64,000 nucleotides of DNA from JAGOTP01 sp964567995 (GCA_964567995.1 CAZMOB010000004.1:87188-151187), one strand, 5' to 3'; shown: positions 33,293-43,014, counted from the first letter of the stretch. A program made the numbers and translations. The notes: a model not told the origin generated them from the sequence alone.

Positions 33293-35062
33293 TTACGTTT
33301 TGGCTGCGAAGTCTTTCATTACCAGCTGCACTTCTTTTCTGCCATTCCATTCATTCATGCTGACATGATACACGAGATCAACCCGCGAACCGACATGCAG
33401 CTCATCGATCCGATTCCCGAGCTTGAACCCAATCACTTTCCGCATCATACCCCGATCCGCCACCACCATTCGAAGATGTGCCTGCGTAGACCCGATTGTA
33501 TCGACTTTTGTAACGAGCAAATTCTCCGAGCGAAATAGCGGCTTGGGATTCCCCTCTCCAAATGGTTCAAGGCGTTTAACCTCATCAATAAAGGCTTCAT
33601 CGACTTGTGCCAAAGACAAATCAGCATCGATCAGGAGCGTTGGCGTCGGTCGACCGGATTGAAAGGCGTCTGCGGCATGGACATGTAAATCTTCAGCGAT
33701 CTTTGGTAGATGCTCCGGATCGACCAACGCGAACCCACAAGCCTGCACGTGGCCACCGATGCGCGTTAATCGTCCTTCCCCAGCGAGACGCATGGCAGCT
33801 GTAATGTCATACGAACTAACCGACCGTCCCGAACCGATCCACGTCCCTTCATGCGATCCGACCACCACGGTAGGCCGAGCAAATCGTTCCAAGAATCGCC
33901 CCGCCACTAATCCAACCAATGCCGGTGACCAAGCCTCATCCCACAAAAATAAAGCCGATTTCTCCGGCTGATCCAACTCTTTCATCGTATACCGTTCCAT
34001 GAGCTGCTTTTCCGCCTGCGCCATCATGACTTTCGTCGCATCCTGGCGTTCGCGATTGCAACGTTCAAGCTCTTTAGCCAGCGTTTGAGCTTCTTCCTGC
34101 GACTCAGCCAACAATAAGCGGAGCGCTAAACTCGCATGGTCCATCCGACCCGCCGCATTGATCCGCGGACCGATCGCAAACCCAATCGATTCGGTATCAA
34201 TCGAACCGGGTGTCAGACTTGCCGCATCAATGAGAGCCAACAAGCCTGGACGACGCGTCTTATTGAGAACCTGCAACCCATACGTTTCTAGAACACGGTT
34301 TTCCCCGATCAACGGCACAACGTCCGTAATCGTTGCAATCGCAACCAAATCTAACAACCACTTTTCCCAACCAACGGGAATATCCAAGCCCTTACGACGC
34401 GCTTCATTCAATAGGGCTGTGGCAAATTTGAAAGCGACTCCTACTGCTGCCAATTTCTTGAACGGATAAGTCTCTTCTGGCAATCCCGGATGAATCAACC
34501 AGCCATCTGGCAGGATTTCTCCAAACTGATGATGATCAACCACGATCACATCCATCCCCGCTTTGCGAGCCAGCGCCACTTCTTCAACACAGGCAATTCC
34601 ACAGTCGACGGTGATAAGCACCTTTGTTCCACGTTCTTCTAATTTGCCAATGGTCGCTTTATGAACGCCGTACCCCTCTTTATCACGATGAGGAATATAA
34701 TAATCAACAACACTGTCCTTCCGCTCGCGACCTGTCAGCCGTTTCTCAATTTCATGCAAAGTCGAAATCAAGACTGTCGAGCCCGTAATTCCATCCGCAT
34801 CATAATCCCCATGAACGGTAATTCGATCCCCTGCCTCCAACGCTGAAAAGACCCGAGCCATTGCCTGAGGTAAATGCCGAAACTGGGCCGGATCGTGCAC
34901 GTGCGCACTCCAGGAAGGTGATAGGAACATCTCTGCCTCTTCAAAGGAGCGCACCCCACGCTGCCACAAGAGCGCCGCGACCAGAGGCGAAACACGGGGC
35001 TGCCAGGGCTCGATTTCGCTCACCGCCGGGGAAGGACGAAGGGACCAGGTATACGCAGACAT
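33293..35062 (-). CDS. recJ: Single-stranded-DNA-specific exonuclease RecJ
   Basis: A 589-residue DHH/DHHA1 protein. Motif 1 'VHGDYDADGITGSTVL' and the DHH motif 'VVDHHQFGE' bind the two metal ions. The DHHA1 part has 'WSPALVGLVAGRFLERFARP' and 'GSGRSVSSYDI', followed by a C-terminal OB fold. It degrades 5' ends of ssDNA in recombination and mismatch/base-excision repair. It forms an operon with rnhA and is divergent from the 35.1-kb gene. Confidence 0.96.
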   Translation of the reverse strand: MSAYTWSLRPSPAVSEIEPWQPRVSPLVAALLWQRGVRSFEEAEMFLSPSWSAHVHDPAQFRHLPQAMARVFSALEAGDRITVHGDYDADGITGSTVLISTLHEIEKRLTGRERKDSVVDYYIPHRDKEGYGVHKATIGKLEERGTKVLITVDCGIACVEEVALARKAGMDVIVVDHHQFGEILPDGWLIHPGLPEETYPFKKLAAVGVAFKFATALLNEARRKGLDIPVGWEKWLLDLVAIATITDVVPLIGENRVLETYGLQVLNKTRRPGLLALIDAASLTPGSIDTESIGFAIGPRINAAGRMDHASLALRLLLAESQEEAQTLAKELERCNRERQDATKVMMAQAEKQLMERYTMKELDQPEKSALFLWDEAWSPALVGLVAGRFLERFARPTVVVGSHEGTWIGSGRSVSSYDITAAMRLAGEGRLTRIGGHVQACGFALVDPEHLPKIAEDLHVHAADAFQSGRPTPTLLIDADLSLAQVDEAFIDEVKRLEPFGEGNPKPLFRSENLLVTKVDTIGSTQAHLRMVVADRGMMRKVIGFKLGNRIDELHVGSRVDLVYHVSMNEWNGRKEVQLVMKDFAAKT

Positions 35063-35126
35063 GACGGACAGTGTGGCAATCGGGTAAGCAAATGGGAAGA
35101 TATGATAAACTGAGGTAGATCTACGT

Positions 35127-36128
35127 ATGTCTCATGAATGGAAAATTAGACTGAGTGAACCAAAAAGCAAAGAACAGCTGGCTCTTGCGGCTGAGTTCGA
35201 ACGGCTTAGCCCTTATAAATTAGGAGATTTTTGTGATCGAAATAATCTGCGTCTACGTACAAAATTTAATCGATCTGGTGCGCTGCAAGTCACCGCTCAT
35301 CGCGAAGTAGAGAATGATCGATTTGAATTACAGGAAACACTTTCTGCAGACAGCCTCCCCCGCTTCCTTCGGAAAGACCGACTACTCGAAGATGGACCTG
35401 AGGGGATAGAGTTTGTCTCACCAGCCAGAGATGGCGTCTGGGAGTTTATTGATCTAGAAGAGGAAAGAAAAAGAGAAACGCGGAAAATTGCTTGGCAAAA
35501 TGAAATTATTGAACTCTGCAGAGTACGCTTCGCAAACCAGCCTATGTTTGATGGTTTTATCACTGGATACAGTTGGCATTATCATGCGATCGATTTAGTT
35601 CTGAAACTGGTTAATACCAAGTACAAGAAGCTAAGGCAGGCCTCTCTTGAACAGATTGGAAAACGCTACCGTCTCGAAGAAACCGATCTCCCCCCACTCA
35701 ACACCTCACATCCGGCCTTTCGACTGATTCGTGCACTGGTGCTTGTAGATCATGTCCCGGTTTTTTCTGGAACAACGATTTTGAATTGGAACGACGACCC
35801 GTATCGTACAGCTATTGGTTGCAAAAGTGACCGTGCACGCGACTGGGTCATCTCCCTCATCCAGGAAGAGTTGGCGAAGAAGGTCTTCTTTCGATCAAGA
35901 GCATGGACAGAGAACGTGGAGGATCGAATGGGTCGCTACCCTATCGCTAGCTCGTACCTAAAAGAAGTAGATCAAATCTTAGATCGCGATATTCCAGAAC
36001 ATCTCGCTCAGCGAATCAAAGAGCTAGAAGCAAGCATTGAAGACGCAATAGACGCGATTCGTGTAAGTGTAAAACTCCCACCCATCAAACGACTTCCCAA
36101 GTCAGAAAACGGACCATATCGTACATAA
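35127..36128 (+). CDS. Uncharacterised soluble protein
   Basis: Not recognised. 333 residues, no signal peptide or membrane segment, highly charged and helical. A Trp/His/Tyr-rich centre reads 'GYSWHYHAIDLVLKL', and the C-terminal third looks coiled-coil forming ('QRIKELEASIEDAIDAIRV'). It stands alone, divergent from recJ, and no catalytic motif is visible. A TAAACT box lies about 15 bases before the ATG. Base composition is backbone-like. Other orphan proteins of similar size and style are at 24.1, 38.2 and 45.7 kb. Confidence 0.65.
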   Translation: MSHEWKIRLSEPKSKEQLALAAEFERLSPYKLGDFCDRNNLRLRTKFNRSGALQVTAHREVENDRFELQETLSADSLPRFLRKDRLLEDGPEGIEFVSPARDGVWEFIDLEEERKRETRKIAWQNEIIELCRVRFANQPMFDGFITGYSWHYHAIDLVLKLVNTKYKKLRQASLEQIGKRYRLEETDLPPLNTSHPAFRLIRALVLVDHVPVFSGTTILNWNDDPYRTAIGCKSDRARDWVISLIQEELAKKVFFRSRAWTENVEDRMGRYPIASSYLKEVDQILDRDIPEHLAQRIKELEASIEDAIDAIRVSVKLPPIKRLPKSENGPYRT

Positions 36129-36227
36129 AAATCCCATAACCAACACCTCTCTCAAGCGGCGCCCCACCAAAGACTAGGGACGTTGCTCGAACTAATTTTG
36201 GCGAGTTCCTTCTTCTTTAAAAACGAC

Positions 36228-36326
36228 TTAAAAACTCGAGTACGCCGCGAGCAAAGGAATCACCATCAACAAAATCGTCGCAATGGCGAGCACTTTCATC
36301 CAAAAATTCAATCGTTCACGCTTCAT
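36228..36326 (-). CDS. Tiny membrane protein downstream of lepA
   Basis: A 32-residue reading frame that starts with 'MKRERLNFWMK' and continues as a hydrophobic helix ('VLAIATILLMVIPLLAAY'). A basic N-terminus before a single membrane span is the usual form of a small inner-membrane protein. It begins 19 bases after the lepA stop on the same strand, so it is probably in the lepA transcript. Too short for homology; supported by the clean amphipathic layout only. Confidence 0.5.
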   Translation of the reverse strand: MKRERLNFWMKVLAIATILLMVIPLLAAYSSF

Positions 36327-36345
36327 AGGTTTCTAGGGTAGCAAA

Positions 36346-38151
36346 TTAATTTCCACGACGTAAGACTTTGATGAACGTATCCGGCGGAATCTCGACGCCG
36401 CCGACCCCCATCGACAACATGCGCTCTTTGCCTTTCTTTTGTTTCTGTAAGAGCTTGGATTTGCGGGAATAGTCACCCCCAGACATCTTAGCCAACACGT
36501 CTTTGCGGAAGGGATTGATACGATCCGAAGCCAAAATCTTCGCCCCAATCAAGGCTTGCAGCTTGATCGCGAACTGAGCGCGAGGCAACTCTTCTTTTAG
36601 CGTTGCGATGATTTCGCGGCCACGTCGATCGGCTTCGGTTGAATGGAGCAAGGTCGCCAGCGCCTCAACCGGTTCTTCTGCCACATGAATATCCAAACGT
36701 ACGACATCTGAGGCACGGAAATCCGAGAAATCGTAGTTCAGCGAAGCGTATCCAGCCGTTGCACTCTTCAATTTGTCATAAAAATCTACGATCACGGATG
36801 CGAGTGGCATGGAATAATGCAAGATCGCCCTTTGCAAATCGAGGTATTCTGTATTCTTGTATTCACCTCGTCGGTCTTGGACAAGCGCCATGACGTTGCC
36901 GATGTACTCCTTGGGACACACGATATCGACCGTCGCCCAAGGCTCACGCGTTTCGCCGATGCGAGACACTTCAGGAAAATCTGCTGGTGATTTCACGAAT
37001 TTTTCTTCTCCATTCGTCAACGTCACTTCATATCCCACAGACGGCGTCGTGATGACGATATCCATGTCGAACTCACGGATGAGGCGCTGTTGCAGAATTT
37101 CCAAATGCAACATGCCGAGGAGTCCGCAACGGAATCCAAAGCCAAGGGCACTCGAATGCTCTGGATCAAAAGTGAGGGCTGCATCACTTAACTTGAGTTT
37201 CAAAATCGCATCGCGGAGTTTTTCATACTCAGAACCATCGGCTGGAAAGACGCCTGCGTAGACCATTGGACGCACTTCTCGATATCCAGGCAGCTGCTCG
37301 ACCGTTGGATCACCCGTCAAAGAGACGGTGTCACCCACACGTACGGCTTGAATGTCTTTCAACCCGGTCACGAGATAACCAATCTCCCCTGTCTCTAAGC
37401 GGCCAGACTTCGTATGTTCTGGCTTCAGATAGCCGACTTCAAGCGCTTCACTGGTCGTCGACGTTGCCAAAAAGCGTACCTTACTCCGCTCCTGGAGTAC
37501 ACCATCCATACAACGAATATACGCGATAACTCCTTGGTAGTCGTCGTACTTTGAATCAAAAATAATCGCACGACCTTGCGCGTTCGGGTCCCCTTTTGGC
37601 ACAGGCACATCGCGCACAATTCGTTCCAGAATTTCAGGCACGCCCTCCCCCGTCTTGCCAGAGGCACACAAAATCTCCTCGCGCTTGCAACCGATGAGTT
37701 GCATGAGCTCGTTCCCACGTCGTTCAACATCCGAGTTAGGAAGATCAACCTTGTTCAAAACCGGAATGATCGTGAGGTTCTGGTCGATCGCTAAATACAA
37801 GTTAGCGATCGTTTGCGCTTGCACACCTTGCGTCGAATCAACCAACAAAATCGCTCCCTCGACAGCCGCCAAGGACCGCGACACTTCGTACGTAAAATCG
37901 ACGTGACCTGGCGTATCAATCAAGTTAAGTTCGTATTCAACGCCGTCCTTAGCCGTATATTTCATGCGTGCCGGCTGGAGCTTGATGGTAATCCCACGCT
38001 CCCGTTCCAGCTCCATCGTATCCAAGAGCTGTTCCTTCATGCGGCGCTTTTCGATCGTCCCTGTTAACTCCAACAAACGATCGGCCAAGGTGGATTTACC
38101 ATGGTCGATGTGGGCAATGATGCAGAAATTCCGGATGCGAGATTGATCCAT
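36346..38151 (-). CDS. lepA: Elongation factor 4 (LepA)
   Basis: A 601-residue translational GTPase of exact LepA length. G1 is 'AHIDHGKSTLADRLLE', G3 'DTPGHVDF', G4 'NKVDLP'. The LepA-specific C-terminal domain is present ('RRGREIIATLKEELPRAQFA', 'SGGDYSRKSKLLQKQKKGK'). It back-translocates or remodels stalled ribosomes. Followed by a 32-residue membrane-protein frame. The start ATG is not preceded by a Shine-Dalgarno tract. Confidence 0.98.
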   Translation of the reverse strand: MDQSRIRNFCIIAHIDHGKSTLADRLLELTGTIEKRRMKEQLLDTMELERERGITIKLQPARMKYTAKDGVEYELNLIDTPGHVDFTYEVSRSLAAVEGAILLVDSTQGVQAQTIANLYLAIDQNLTIIPVLNKVDLPNSDVERRGNELMQLIGCKREEILCASGKTGEGVPEILERIVRDVPVPKGDPNAQGRAIIFDSKYDDYQGVIAYIRCMDGVLQERSKVRFLATSTTSEALEVGYLKPEHTKSGRLETGEIGYLVTGLKDIQAVRVGDTVSLTGDPTVEQLPGYREVRPMVYAGVFPADGSEYEKLRDAILKLKLSDAALTFDPEHSSALGFGFRCGLLGMLHLEILQQRLIREFDMDIVITTPSVGYEVTLTNGEEKFVKSPADFPEVSRIGETREPWATVDIVCPKEYIGNVMALVQDRRGEYKNTEYLDLQRAILHYSMPLASVIVDFYDKLKSATAGYASLNYDFSDFRASDVVRLDIHVAEEPVEALATLLHSTEADRRGREIIATLKEELPRAQFAIKLQALIGAKILASDRINPFRKDVLAKMSGGDYSRKSKLLQKQKKGKERMLSMGVGGVEIPPDTFIKVLRRGN

Positions 38152-38211
38152 GTCTAAAACAAAAGAATGGCCTCAGTATGCGCAAAAAACGGGCTTTTGA
38201 CAAGCAATCCG

Positions 38212-39339
38212 CTAAATGGCATTCAAGAAATTGTCTTTGTCCATCCCCTTTACCTGTAGCTGGCTCGGTACCCCTGCGGCCCAAGCCAGTCCTTTCATCG
38301 CAATGACTTGATGCCAAAGCATGTTAGCGACCCTTCGCTCAAGCGGAGTGAACGACGATTGGGCCGACTCGGCGACAGACTCTCCGCTGACACGGATGGC
38401 GCGTTCCAAAAACGTGAGATCGGTTCGGTCGTAGGCAACATGGTAGCGTGGAAAAAATGGATCTACCGCCACCAGAGACCACGGATCATTCGCTTGTGAC
38501 TGAGCAAAAAAGAGATTATCGCCCCCTAATACATCCAAAGGAACACGTGTCCGTTGCGTATAACGGTCCATTCCCACAACGGCCTGTTGGAATGCCGCCA
38601 ACCGCTCTGGATCTTGTTTGGCAAATGTCACCAACTCATCCAAGTGCGGAAAGATCTTCTGCCATGCTCCTTGCAAATCCGCCGATCGATCAAGGCCAAC
38701 GCCTTCAAAAAACGCTCGGCGCAATTTTGTGATATCCGCCGCGTGCAGTGGGACCTTTCTCCACTCTTCCCCTATCCAAAAGTCACGCTTTTCTTGAGCT
38801 TGGAATTGGCGTTGCTGAGTCAATAGCATTGGAACTTGCTTCGGAATCGCCTGTACAGCAGCTGGAGTGATGCCTGTAATGAATTCATAGTGTTTCGAGG
38901 CTCCTTTCCAAAGCGCTTCCGAGACCGGAACATCTACGATCAAAGACCGTCGAGTCAGTATACGAGCCTCCGGCAACTCGTGAGGCAAAGCCTTCCACAA
39001 TTGCTCTATATAAGCTCGCTCCTCTTCTAGGCGGACGCGACAAGCGGTCTGCAGCTCTTCAGCTGAGCTCTGTGGCTGAGATGAGATCAGATCCGTAAGG
39101 GCACTTATGGTTAAACCAAGATTCAACTTCAAGACCATATTCCGCTGTGCTGGATCTTCCAGTACAAGCACAAGATGCTCTGACCCAAGTCGCACGGGCT
39201 TGTACCCTTCGAACGCTTTTTCAGCCATGATCGCTGATCTGACAGCTGCAATAAAGGTTTGCTCAGCCATTCCAAAACGTGTCCTCAAAGGCTTCTCCGA
39301 AAGAAACTTCTCCTGAACCGATGGTTTATCCATACTCAT
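38212..39339 (-). CDS. Uncharacterised soluble protein, possibly kinase-fold-like
   Basis: Not recognised. 375 residues, no membrane segment. Two features vaguely recall aminoglycoside-phosphotransferase-like folds: an N-lobe-like strand pair ending in 'QRNMVLKLNLG', and later 'LGGDNLFFAQ' followed by 'WSLVAVDPFFPRYHVAYD', where a D-N pair and a V-D-P-F could stand for the catalytic and DFG-like segments. This is weak. It has a good Shine-Dalgarno tract (AAGGAG, 8 bases before the ATG) and a TATTAT box just upstream. A terminator separates it from the 39.4-kb gene. Confidence 0.6.
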   Translation of the reverse strand: MSMDKPSVQEKFLSEKPLRTRFGMAEQTFIAAVRSAIMAEKAFEGYKPVRLGSEHLVLVLEDPAQRNMVLKLNLGLTISALTDLISSQPQSSAEELQTACRVRLEEERAYIEQLWKALPHELPEARILTRRSLIVDVPVSEALWKGASKHYEFITGITPAAVQAIPKQVPMLLTQQRQFQAQEKRDFWIGEEWRKVPLHAADITKLRRAFFEGVGLDRSADLQGAWQKIFPHLDELVTFAKQDPERLAAFQQAVVGMDRYTQRTRVPLDVLGGDNLFFAQSQANDPWSLVAVDPFFPRYHVAYDRTDLTFLERAIRVSGESVAESAQSSFTPLERRVANMLWHQVIAMKGLAWAAGVPSQLQVKGMDKDNFLNAI

Positions 39340-39360
39340 AAAAGCTGCTCCTTATAATAC

Positions 39361-39393
39361 ACACCGCACGCCCCAATGAGAGGCGTGCGGTGT
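39361..39393 (-). terminator. Terminator after the murJ/coiled-coil operon
   Basis: A perfect 12-bp stem ACACCGCACGCC / GGCGTGCGGTGT with a 9-base loop lies 20 bases after the stop of the 39.4-kb gene on the minus strand. It separates this operon from the 38.2-kb gene, whose promoter follows at once. Confidence 0.8.
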
Positions 39394-39412
39394 GGACAGT
39401 CTTTGGGTTGAT

Positions 39413-40183
39413 CTAGGCTTTGAGAGCTGCATTGAGCACCTCACGAGCCGCTTTTACCACTGTTTCATAGACCTGTTTGGCCTGAGTCTCCACATTCTTG
39501 CGGGTAGTACGAGCGGCTTCCATCGAAGTCTTGAATTGAGTTTCTGCTGATTTCACGGAAGCTTTGTAAGCCTCATTCGCTGTCTTTGTAGCGGCACGGA
39601 AGTCTTTGTCGGCCTGTTCGCGCTGTTCGTTCGTACCCGTGCAACGCTGCTTCCAAGTGTTGAGAGCTGCTTCGATGGCGGTCTTACGAGTCGTGTTAGC
39701 CGCATCAACCGCCGCACGTCGAACGGTCAAGGCATTCGTCTGCGCAGAGCGGAAGGCCTGTACAGCGCTATCAATCGTGGATTGACGAACTTTGGTCGCT
39801 GCATCAACGGCGGCACGATAGGTCACGACCGCTTGTTTTTGCGCGTCTGTCAGAGTCTTTTTTTGAAGGTTTGCAGCCTGTTCGGCTCGGGTCTTTTCGC
39901 GGCGTGCGTCTTGAAGGGCGCGATTTTTCGTCAGTTTAGCTATTTGTTCAGCGCGAGTATGCTCGATGCGCAGTGCTTGTTCTTCACGAGTATTCGACAA
40001 CCGAAGGGATCGTTCTGTGTACCGGTTTTCCAGATTGAGTTTGACCTCTTCAGTGCGATAGGTACAAGCCGCTGGGTTGATCACAACGCGAGTTGTCGTT
40101 GCAGATTCGGCCGCAAACAGCGCCAAGGGAGCTCCGCCTAGGACCGTCATGACGGCAAAAGATGAGACAAGTTTTTTGATCAT
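39413..40183 (-). CDS. Secreted long coiled-coil/helical repeat protein
   Basis: 256 residues from the ATG at 40183. A signal peptide ('MIKKLVSSFAVMTVLGGAP', cleavage near 'LFAAES') is followed by an almost wholly helical mature part rich in Ala, Thr, Arg, Lys and Glu. Repeating units such as 'RREKTRAEQAANLQKK', 'AAVDAATKVRQSTIDSAVQA' and 'AAVDAANTTRKTAIEAALNT' indicate internal duplication. Proteins like this are common in CPR and of unknown function; a spacer or surface fibre is plausible. Last gene of the murJ operon. Confidence 0.65.
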   Translation of the reverse strand: MIKKLVSSFAVMTVLGGAPLALFAAESATTTRVVINPAACTYRTEEVKLNLENRYTERSLRLSNTREEQALRIEHTRAEQIAKLTKNRALQDARREKTRAEQAANLQKKTLTDAQKQAVVTYRAAVDAATKVRQSTIDSAVQAFRSAQTNALTVRRAAVDAANTTRKTAIEAALNTWKQRCTGTNEQREQADKDFRAATKTANEAYKASVKSAETQFKTSMEAARTTRKNVETQAKQVYETVVKAAREVLNAALKA

Positions 40184-40277
40184 AGGAATTTTTAGAGGAA
40201 GGAATGAGACAAGATGCAGGTGAAAGAAGAGGATCGTTACCCCTTCTCCTCTATGATACCGCCCACCCACAATTTCG

Positions 40278-41888
40278 TTACACGGTGGGTACGTTTTTGC
40301 TCTGGAACTTCTGTTTCAATTTCGAAAGCAATCTCGCTTCCGGAAGGCCTAATTGAATCGTCACTCCAAAAAAGATGATTCCCCCCGCGATCCCAGCAAC
40401 CGCTCCTTGCAATAGGACCGCCCAGCTGTGCGTAAGTGGTGTGAGCCAGAACCCAATAGCATGCCTCATTCCGAAAGTCACCAGTGCTTGTAGCCCAAGC
40501 GCGAAGATCATCGTCATTACAAAGCGTACGAAAGATGTTGACCAAATACGCAACTGTTTTTTTCGAGATAAGAGGATGAGCAATAAAAGCACATTGGCTG
40601 AGGAACCTGCGACGATCGCCCACGCGAGACCATGGACACCGAATGATCGGTAGGTAGACCAGGCGACAACAACGGTCACGAGCTCAGACACGCAAGCAAC
40701 CAAAAAGGGCAACCAAGCTTCTTGCAGGGCATAGAAAGCTCGCGTGAAGAGTTGAGATAAGGCTTGAGCTGGCAACGCGAAGGTCAACAAGGCAAAGACC
40801 TCGAGTGTTAGCTGCGTATCATTCCAATCGAATCGACCATCGCCGAGTACGACTCGTACAATTTGAGCACGCAACACCAAGAACAAGACACAGAGTGGAA
40901 GAATAAAATACAGAATGCGCCGAGCGGCCTGATGCAGGGTTTCTTGAAAGACGTCTTCTCGCTTGGCCCCAATTGCTTGAGACAAGGCAGGAAAGGCGGC
41001 GATCGCAAAGGAAACACCGATCAGTCCCAAAGGAAAGCTTTGTAAATTTCCAGCGAGGTTGAAAATCGACACAGATCCATCTGCGAGGGACGAAGCAAAG
41101 AATAAAATAATGACCAGGTTGATCTGCGTCACAGCGAGTCCAGCCGTACGTGGGATCATCAGCCGCAACATGCGTCGAACCGGTTCCGCCGCAATAGACG
41201 GCCAGGTCAACGACAACCGACCGATCGGCCGGACGGCTAGATATTGAACCAGTCCATGAGCAAACGCTCCTAACACGACCCCCCAGGCAAGACCAGACAA
41301 CCCAAGCCAAGGCGCAAGCACGACGATCCCGACGACGATTCCAATGTTATAAAAAATCGGCGCAAAGGCGAACGCAAAGAACCGTTTTGTAGACTGCAAC
41401 ACACCGCCCATCACCGCCGAGATCCCAAGAAAGAGCGGCGACAAGAACATGATGCGTGTAAGCGTCGTTGTCAGTTCCTGTTTGGCTGGATCAAAGCCTG
41501 GAGCGAGCCAAGGAACAATCAGAGGCGCAGCAACAATCCCTGCCGTGCACGCGATGATCAGTGCCGTCCCGACGAGCGACAAGGTCTGGCTCGTGAAACG
41601 GATGGCCGCCTTAAGGTCGTAGCGTTCTCGTAACTCTGTAAAAAGCGGGATAAACCCGGCACTCAACGCACCCAATATTAATAGATTATATAAGACATCC
41701 GGCAAGCGAAAGGCGGCATAATAGGCATCCAGTTCGAGACCGGCTCCAAACGTTGTCGCAAGCAACCGATCACGCACGACGCCAAGCAACCGGGAAGCAA
41801 GAGACGCGATGCCGACGATCGCGGCGGCCGCCACCATCCCCTCGGTCTCACCGCTCCACAGGCGGCGAATGGATGAAAGAATACGCAT
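40278..41888 (-). CDS. murJ: Lipid II flippase MurJ
   Basis: 536 residues from the ATG at 41888, with about 14 membrane segments. The N-terminus has the MurJ signature 'SRLLGVVRDRLLATTFGAG' followed by 'AYYAAFRLPDVLYNLL' and 'GALSAGFIPLF'. It flips lipid II across the cytoplasmic membrane for peptidoglycan synthesis. It starts 2 bases after the Rieske gene's stop and is followed by the coiled-coil gene. The two Wzx-like flippases elsewhere in the window lack this signature. Confidence 0.94.
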   Translation of the reverse strand: MRILSSIRRLWSGETEGMVAAAAIVGIASLASRLLGVVRDRLLATTFGAGLELDAYYAAFRLPDVLYNLLILGALSAGFIPLFTELRERYDLKAAIRFTSQTLSLVGTALIIACTAGIVAAPLIVPWLAPGFDPAKQELTTTLTRIMFLSPLFLGISAVMGGVLQSTKRFFAFAFAPIFYNIGIVVGIVVLAPWLGLSGLAWGVVLGAFAHGLVQYLAVRPIGRLSLTWPSIAAEPVRRMLRLMIPRTAGLAVTQINLVIILFFASSLADGSVSIFNLAGNLQSFPLGLIGVSFAIAAFPALSQAIGAKREDVFQETLHQAARRILYFILPLCVLFLVLRAQIVRVVLGDGRFDWNDTQLTLEVFALLTFALPAQALSQLFTRAFYALQEAWLPFLVACVSELVTVVVAWSTYRSFGVHGLAWAIVAGSSANVLLLLILLSRKKQLRIWSTSFVRFVMTMIFALGLQALVTFGMRHAIGFWLTPLTHSWAVLLQGAVAGIAGGIIFFGVTIQLGLPEARLLSKLKQKFQSKNVPTV

Positions 41889-41890
41889 GA

Positions 41891-42235
41891 TTAAAAATTC
41901 CAATCATCCTCCGATGTACGAAAGGTCGCGTAATAGCCTTCCGCTTCCGGGGTTAGCTCAATGGGGGTCAAACGTGTCCCTTGCGGCGCCTCGCCTTCGA
42001 TCGCTTCACCCGTGCCAGGAGAAAATTCGGCTTCATGCCAACGACAACGAAACGTCAGCGTGCCTTTCTTGTCTTTCAGTTCGACCGGTCCGCCCATGTG
42101 TGTGCAACGATTCACATACGCTTTGAGCACGCCTTGATCGTTGAAGACAATCGCCGCATGTGGTCCAAAACGAAAGGCTTTCGTTCGCCCGATGGGAATT
42201 TCATCCTGTTTGGCCACCAGAATTTTACGCTCCAT
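41891..42235 (-). CDS. Rieske [2Fe-2S] ferredoxin-like protein
   Basis: A 114-residue soluble Rieske protein. The cluster ligands are visible as C44/H46 in 'CTHMGGPVEL' and C64/H67 in 'CRWHEAEFSPGTG'. The fold and length match ferredoxin subunits of aromatic dioxygenases and NirD-like proteins, not membrane-bound cytochrome Rieske proteins. It would carry electrons in the cytoplasm; no partner oxygenase or reductase is in the window. It sits between a GT2 gene and murJ with tight spacing. Confidence 0.92.
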   Translation of the reverse strand: MERKILVAKQDEIPIGRTKAFRFGPHAAIVFNDQGVLKAYVNRCTHMGGPVELKDKKGTLTFRCRWHEAEFSPGTGEAIEGEAPQGTRLTPIELTPEAEGYYATFRTSEDDWNF

Positions 42236-42255
42236 ACAATAATAGAATCCCGCCT

Positions 42256-43014
42256 CTAGACCCGGTCTTTTTTCTTAAAGAGTTTGCGTGCTCTTGCCTG
42301 CGCCTGTGCCTCGAAGTTTCCGAATTCATAGGTAAACGGAATCGAACGAAACGGACCGCGCACCAAAATAGCCGCCTCACTCCAGACCATTTTCGCCGCT
42401 GTTCGCATCATCCCCTCTTTACGATAGCGACGAGAGGAGATCGCGATTTTGTGACTCCGCAAAATACCAGCGCTGTACCCTGCTTTGCTCGCTCGACGCG
42501 CATAATCATGATCTTCCGCAAACACAACGGACTCATCGAAGCCTTTCAAGGCTTCGTGGACGGATCGCTTGGCAAGAATGCACGATCCAACGGCATGAGG
42601 CAGCACCGGCTGAACTGCATACGTGTATTTATTGTAGGCCTCATGCAACGCATGATCGAGCAACGTGCCGTCTTGAACATGCAGTGGACAAGTCGCCACA
42701 TCAAGTTCACGAGCTGTGAATTCAAGAATCGTGTCCTGCAAAAAACAGGGATGGCGCAAAATAACATCCGCGTCAAAGAAAAAGAGGAGATCACCCGTCG
42801 CAACGGCCGCTCCTCGGTTCCGCCCTGGGCCCGGCATACCCCCATCAATCACCTTCGCCCCAGCCTGAGCCGCGATCTCCCGGGTCCGATCCGTCGAATG
42901 AGCATCCGCCACGATCAATTCAAAGTCTTGGTAGGTCTGCCCGCGGAGCGAGGCTAGGAGGATCGGCAAATAGGATTCCTCGTTTTTTGTGGGAATCACA
43001 ATACTCAAGCGCAT
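42256..43014 (-). CDS. Glycosyltransferase family 2
   Basis: A 252-residue GT-A enzyme: 'LSIVIPTKNEESYLPILLAS', 'VADAHSTDRT' in place of the usual DDGS, 'GPGRNRGAAVATGDLLFF' and the metal-binding 'FFDADV'. The later segment 'FAEDHDYARRA' supplies the ED catalytic region. A basic C-terminus may contact the membrane. It leads the operon with the Rieske protein and murJ. Sugar and acceptor unknown; this subtype is often a GlcNAc- or mannosyl-transferase acting on lipid carriers. Confidence 0.85.
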   Translation of the reverse strand: MRLSIVIPTKNEESYLPILLASLRGQTYQDFELIVADAHSTDRTREIAAQAGAKVIDGGMPGPGRNRGAAVATGDLLFFFDADVILRHPCFLQDTILEFTARELDVATCPLHVQDGTLLDHALHEAYNKYTYAVQPVLPHAVGSCILAKRSVHEALKGFDESVVFAEDHDYARRASKAGYSAGILRSHKIAISSRRYRKEGMMRTAAKMVWSEAAILVRGPFRSIPFTYEFGNFEAQAQARARKLFKKKDRV

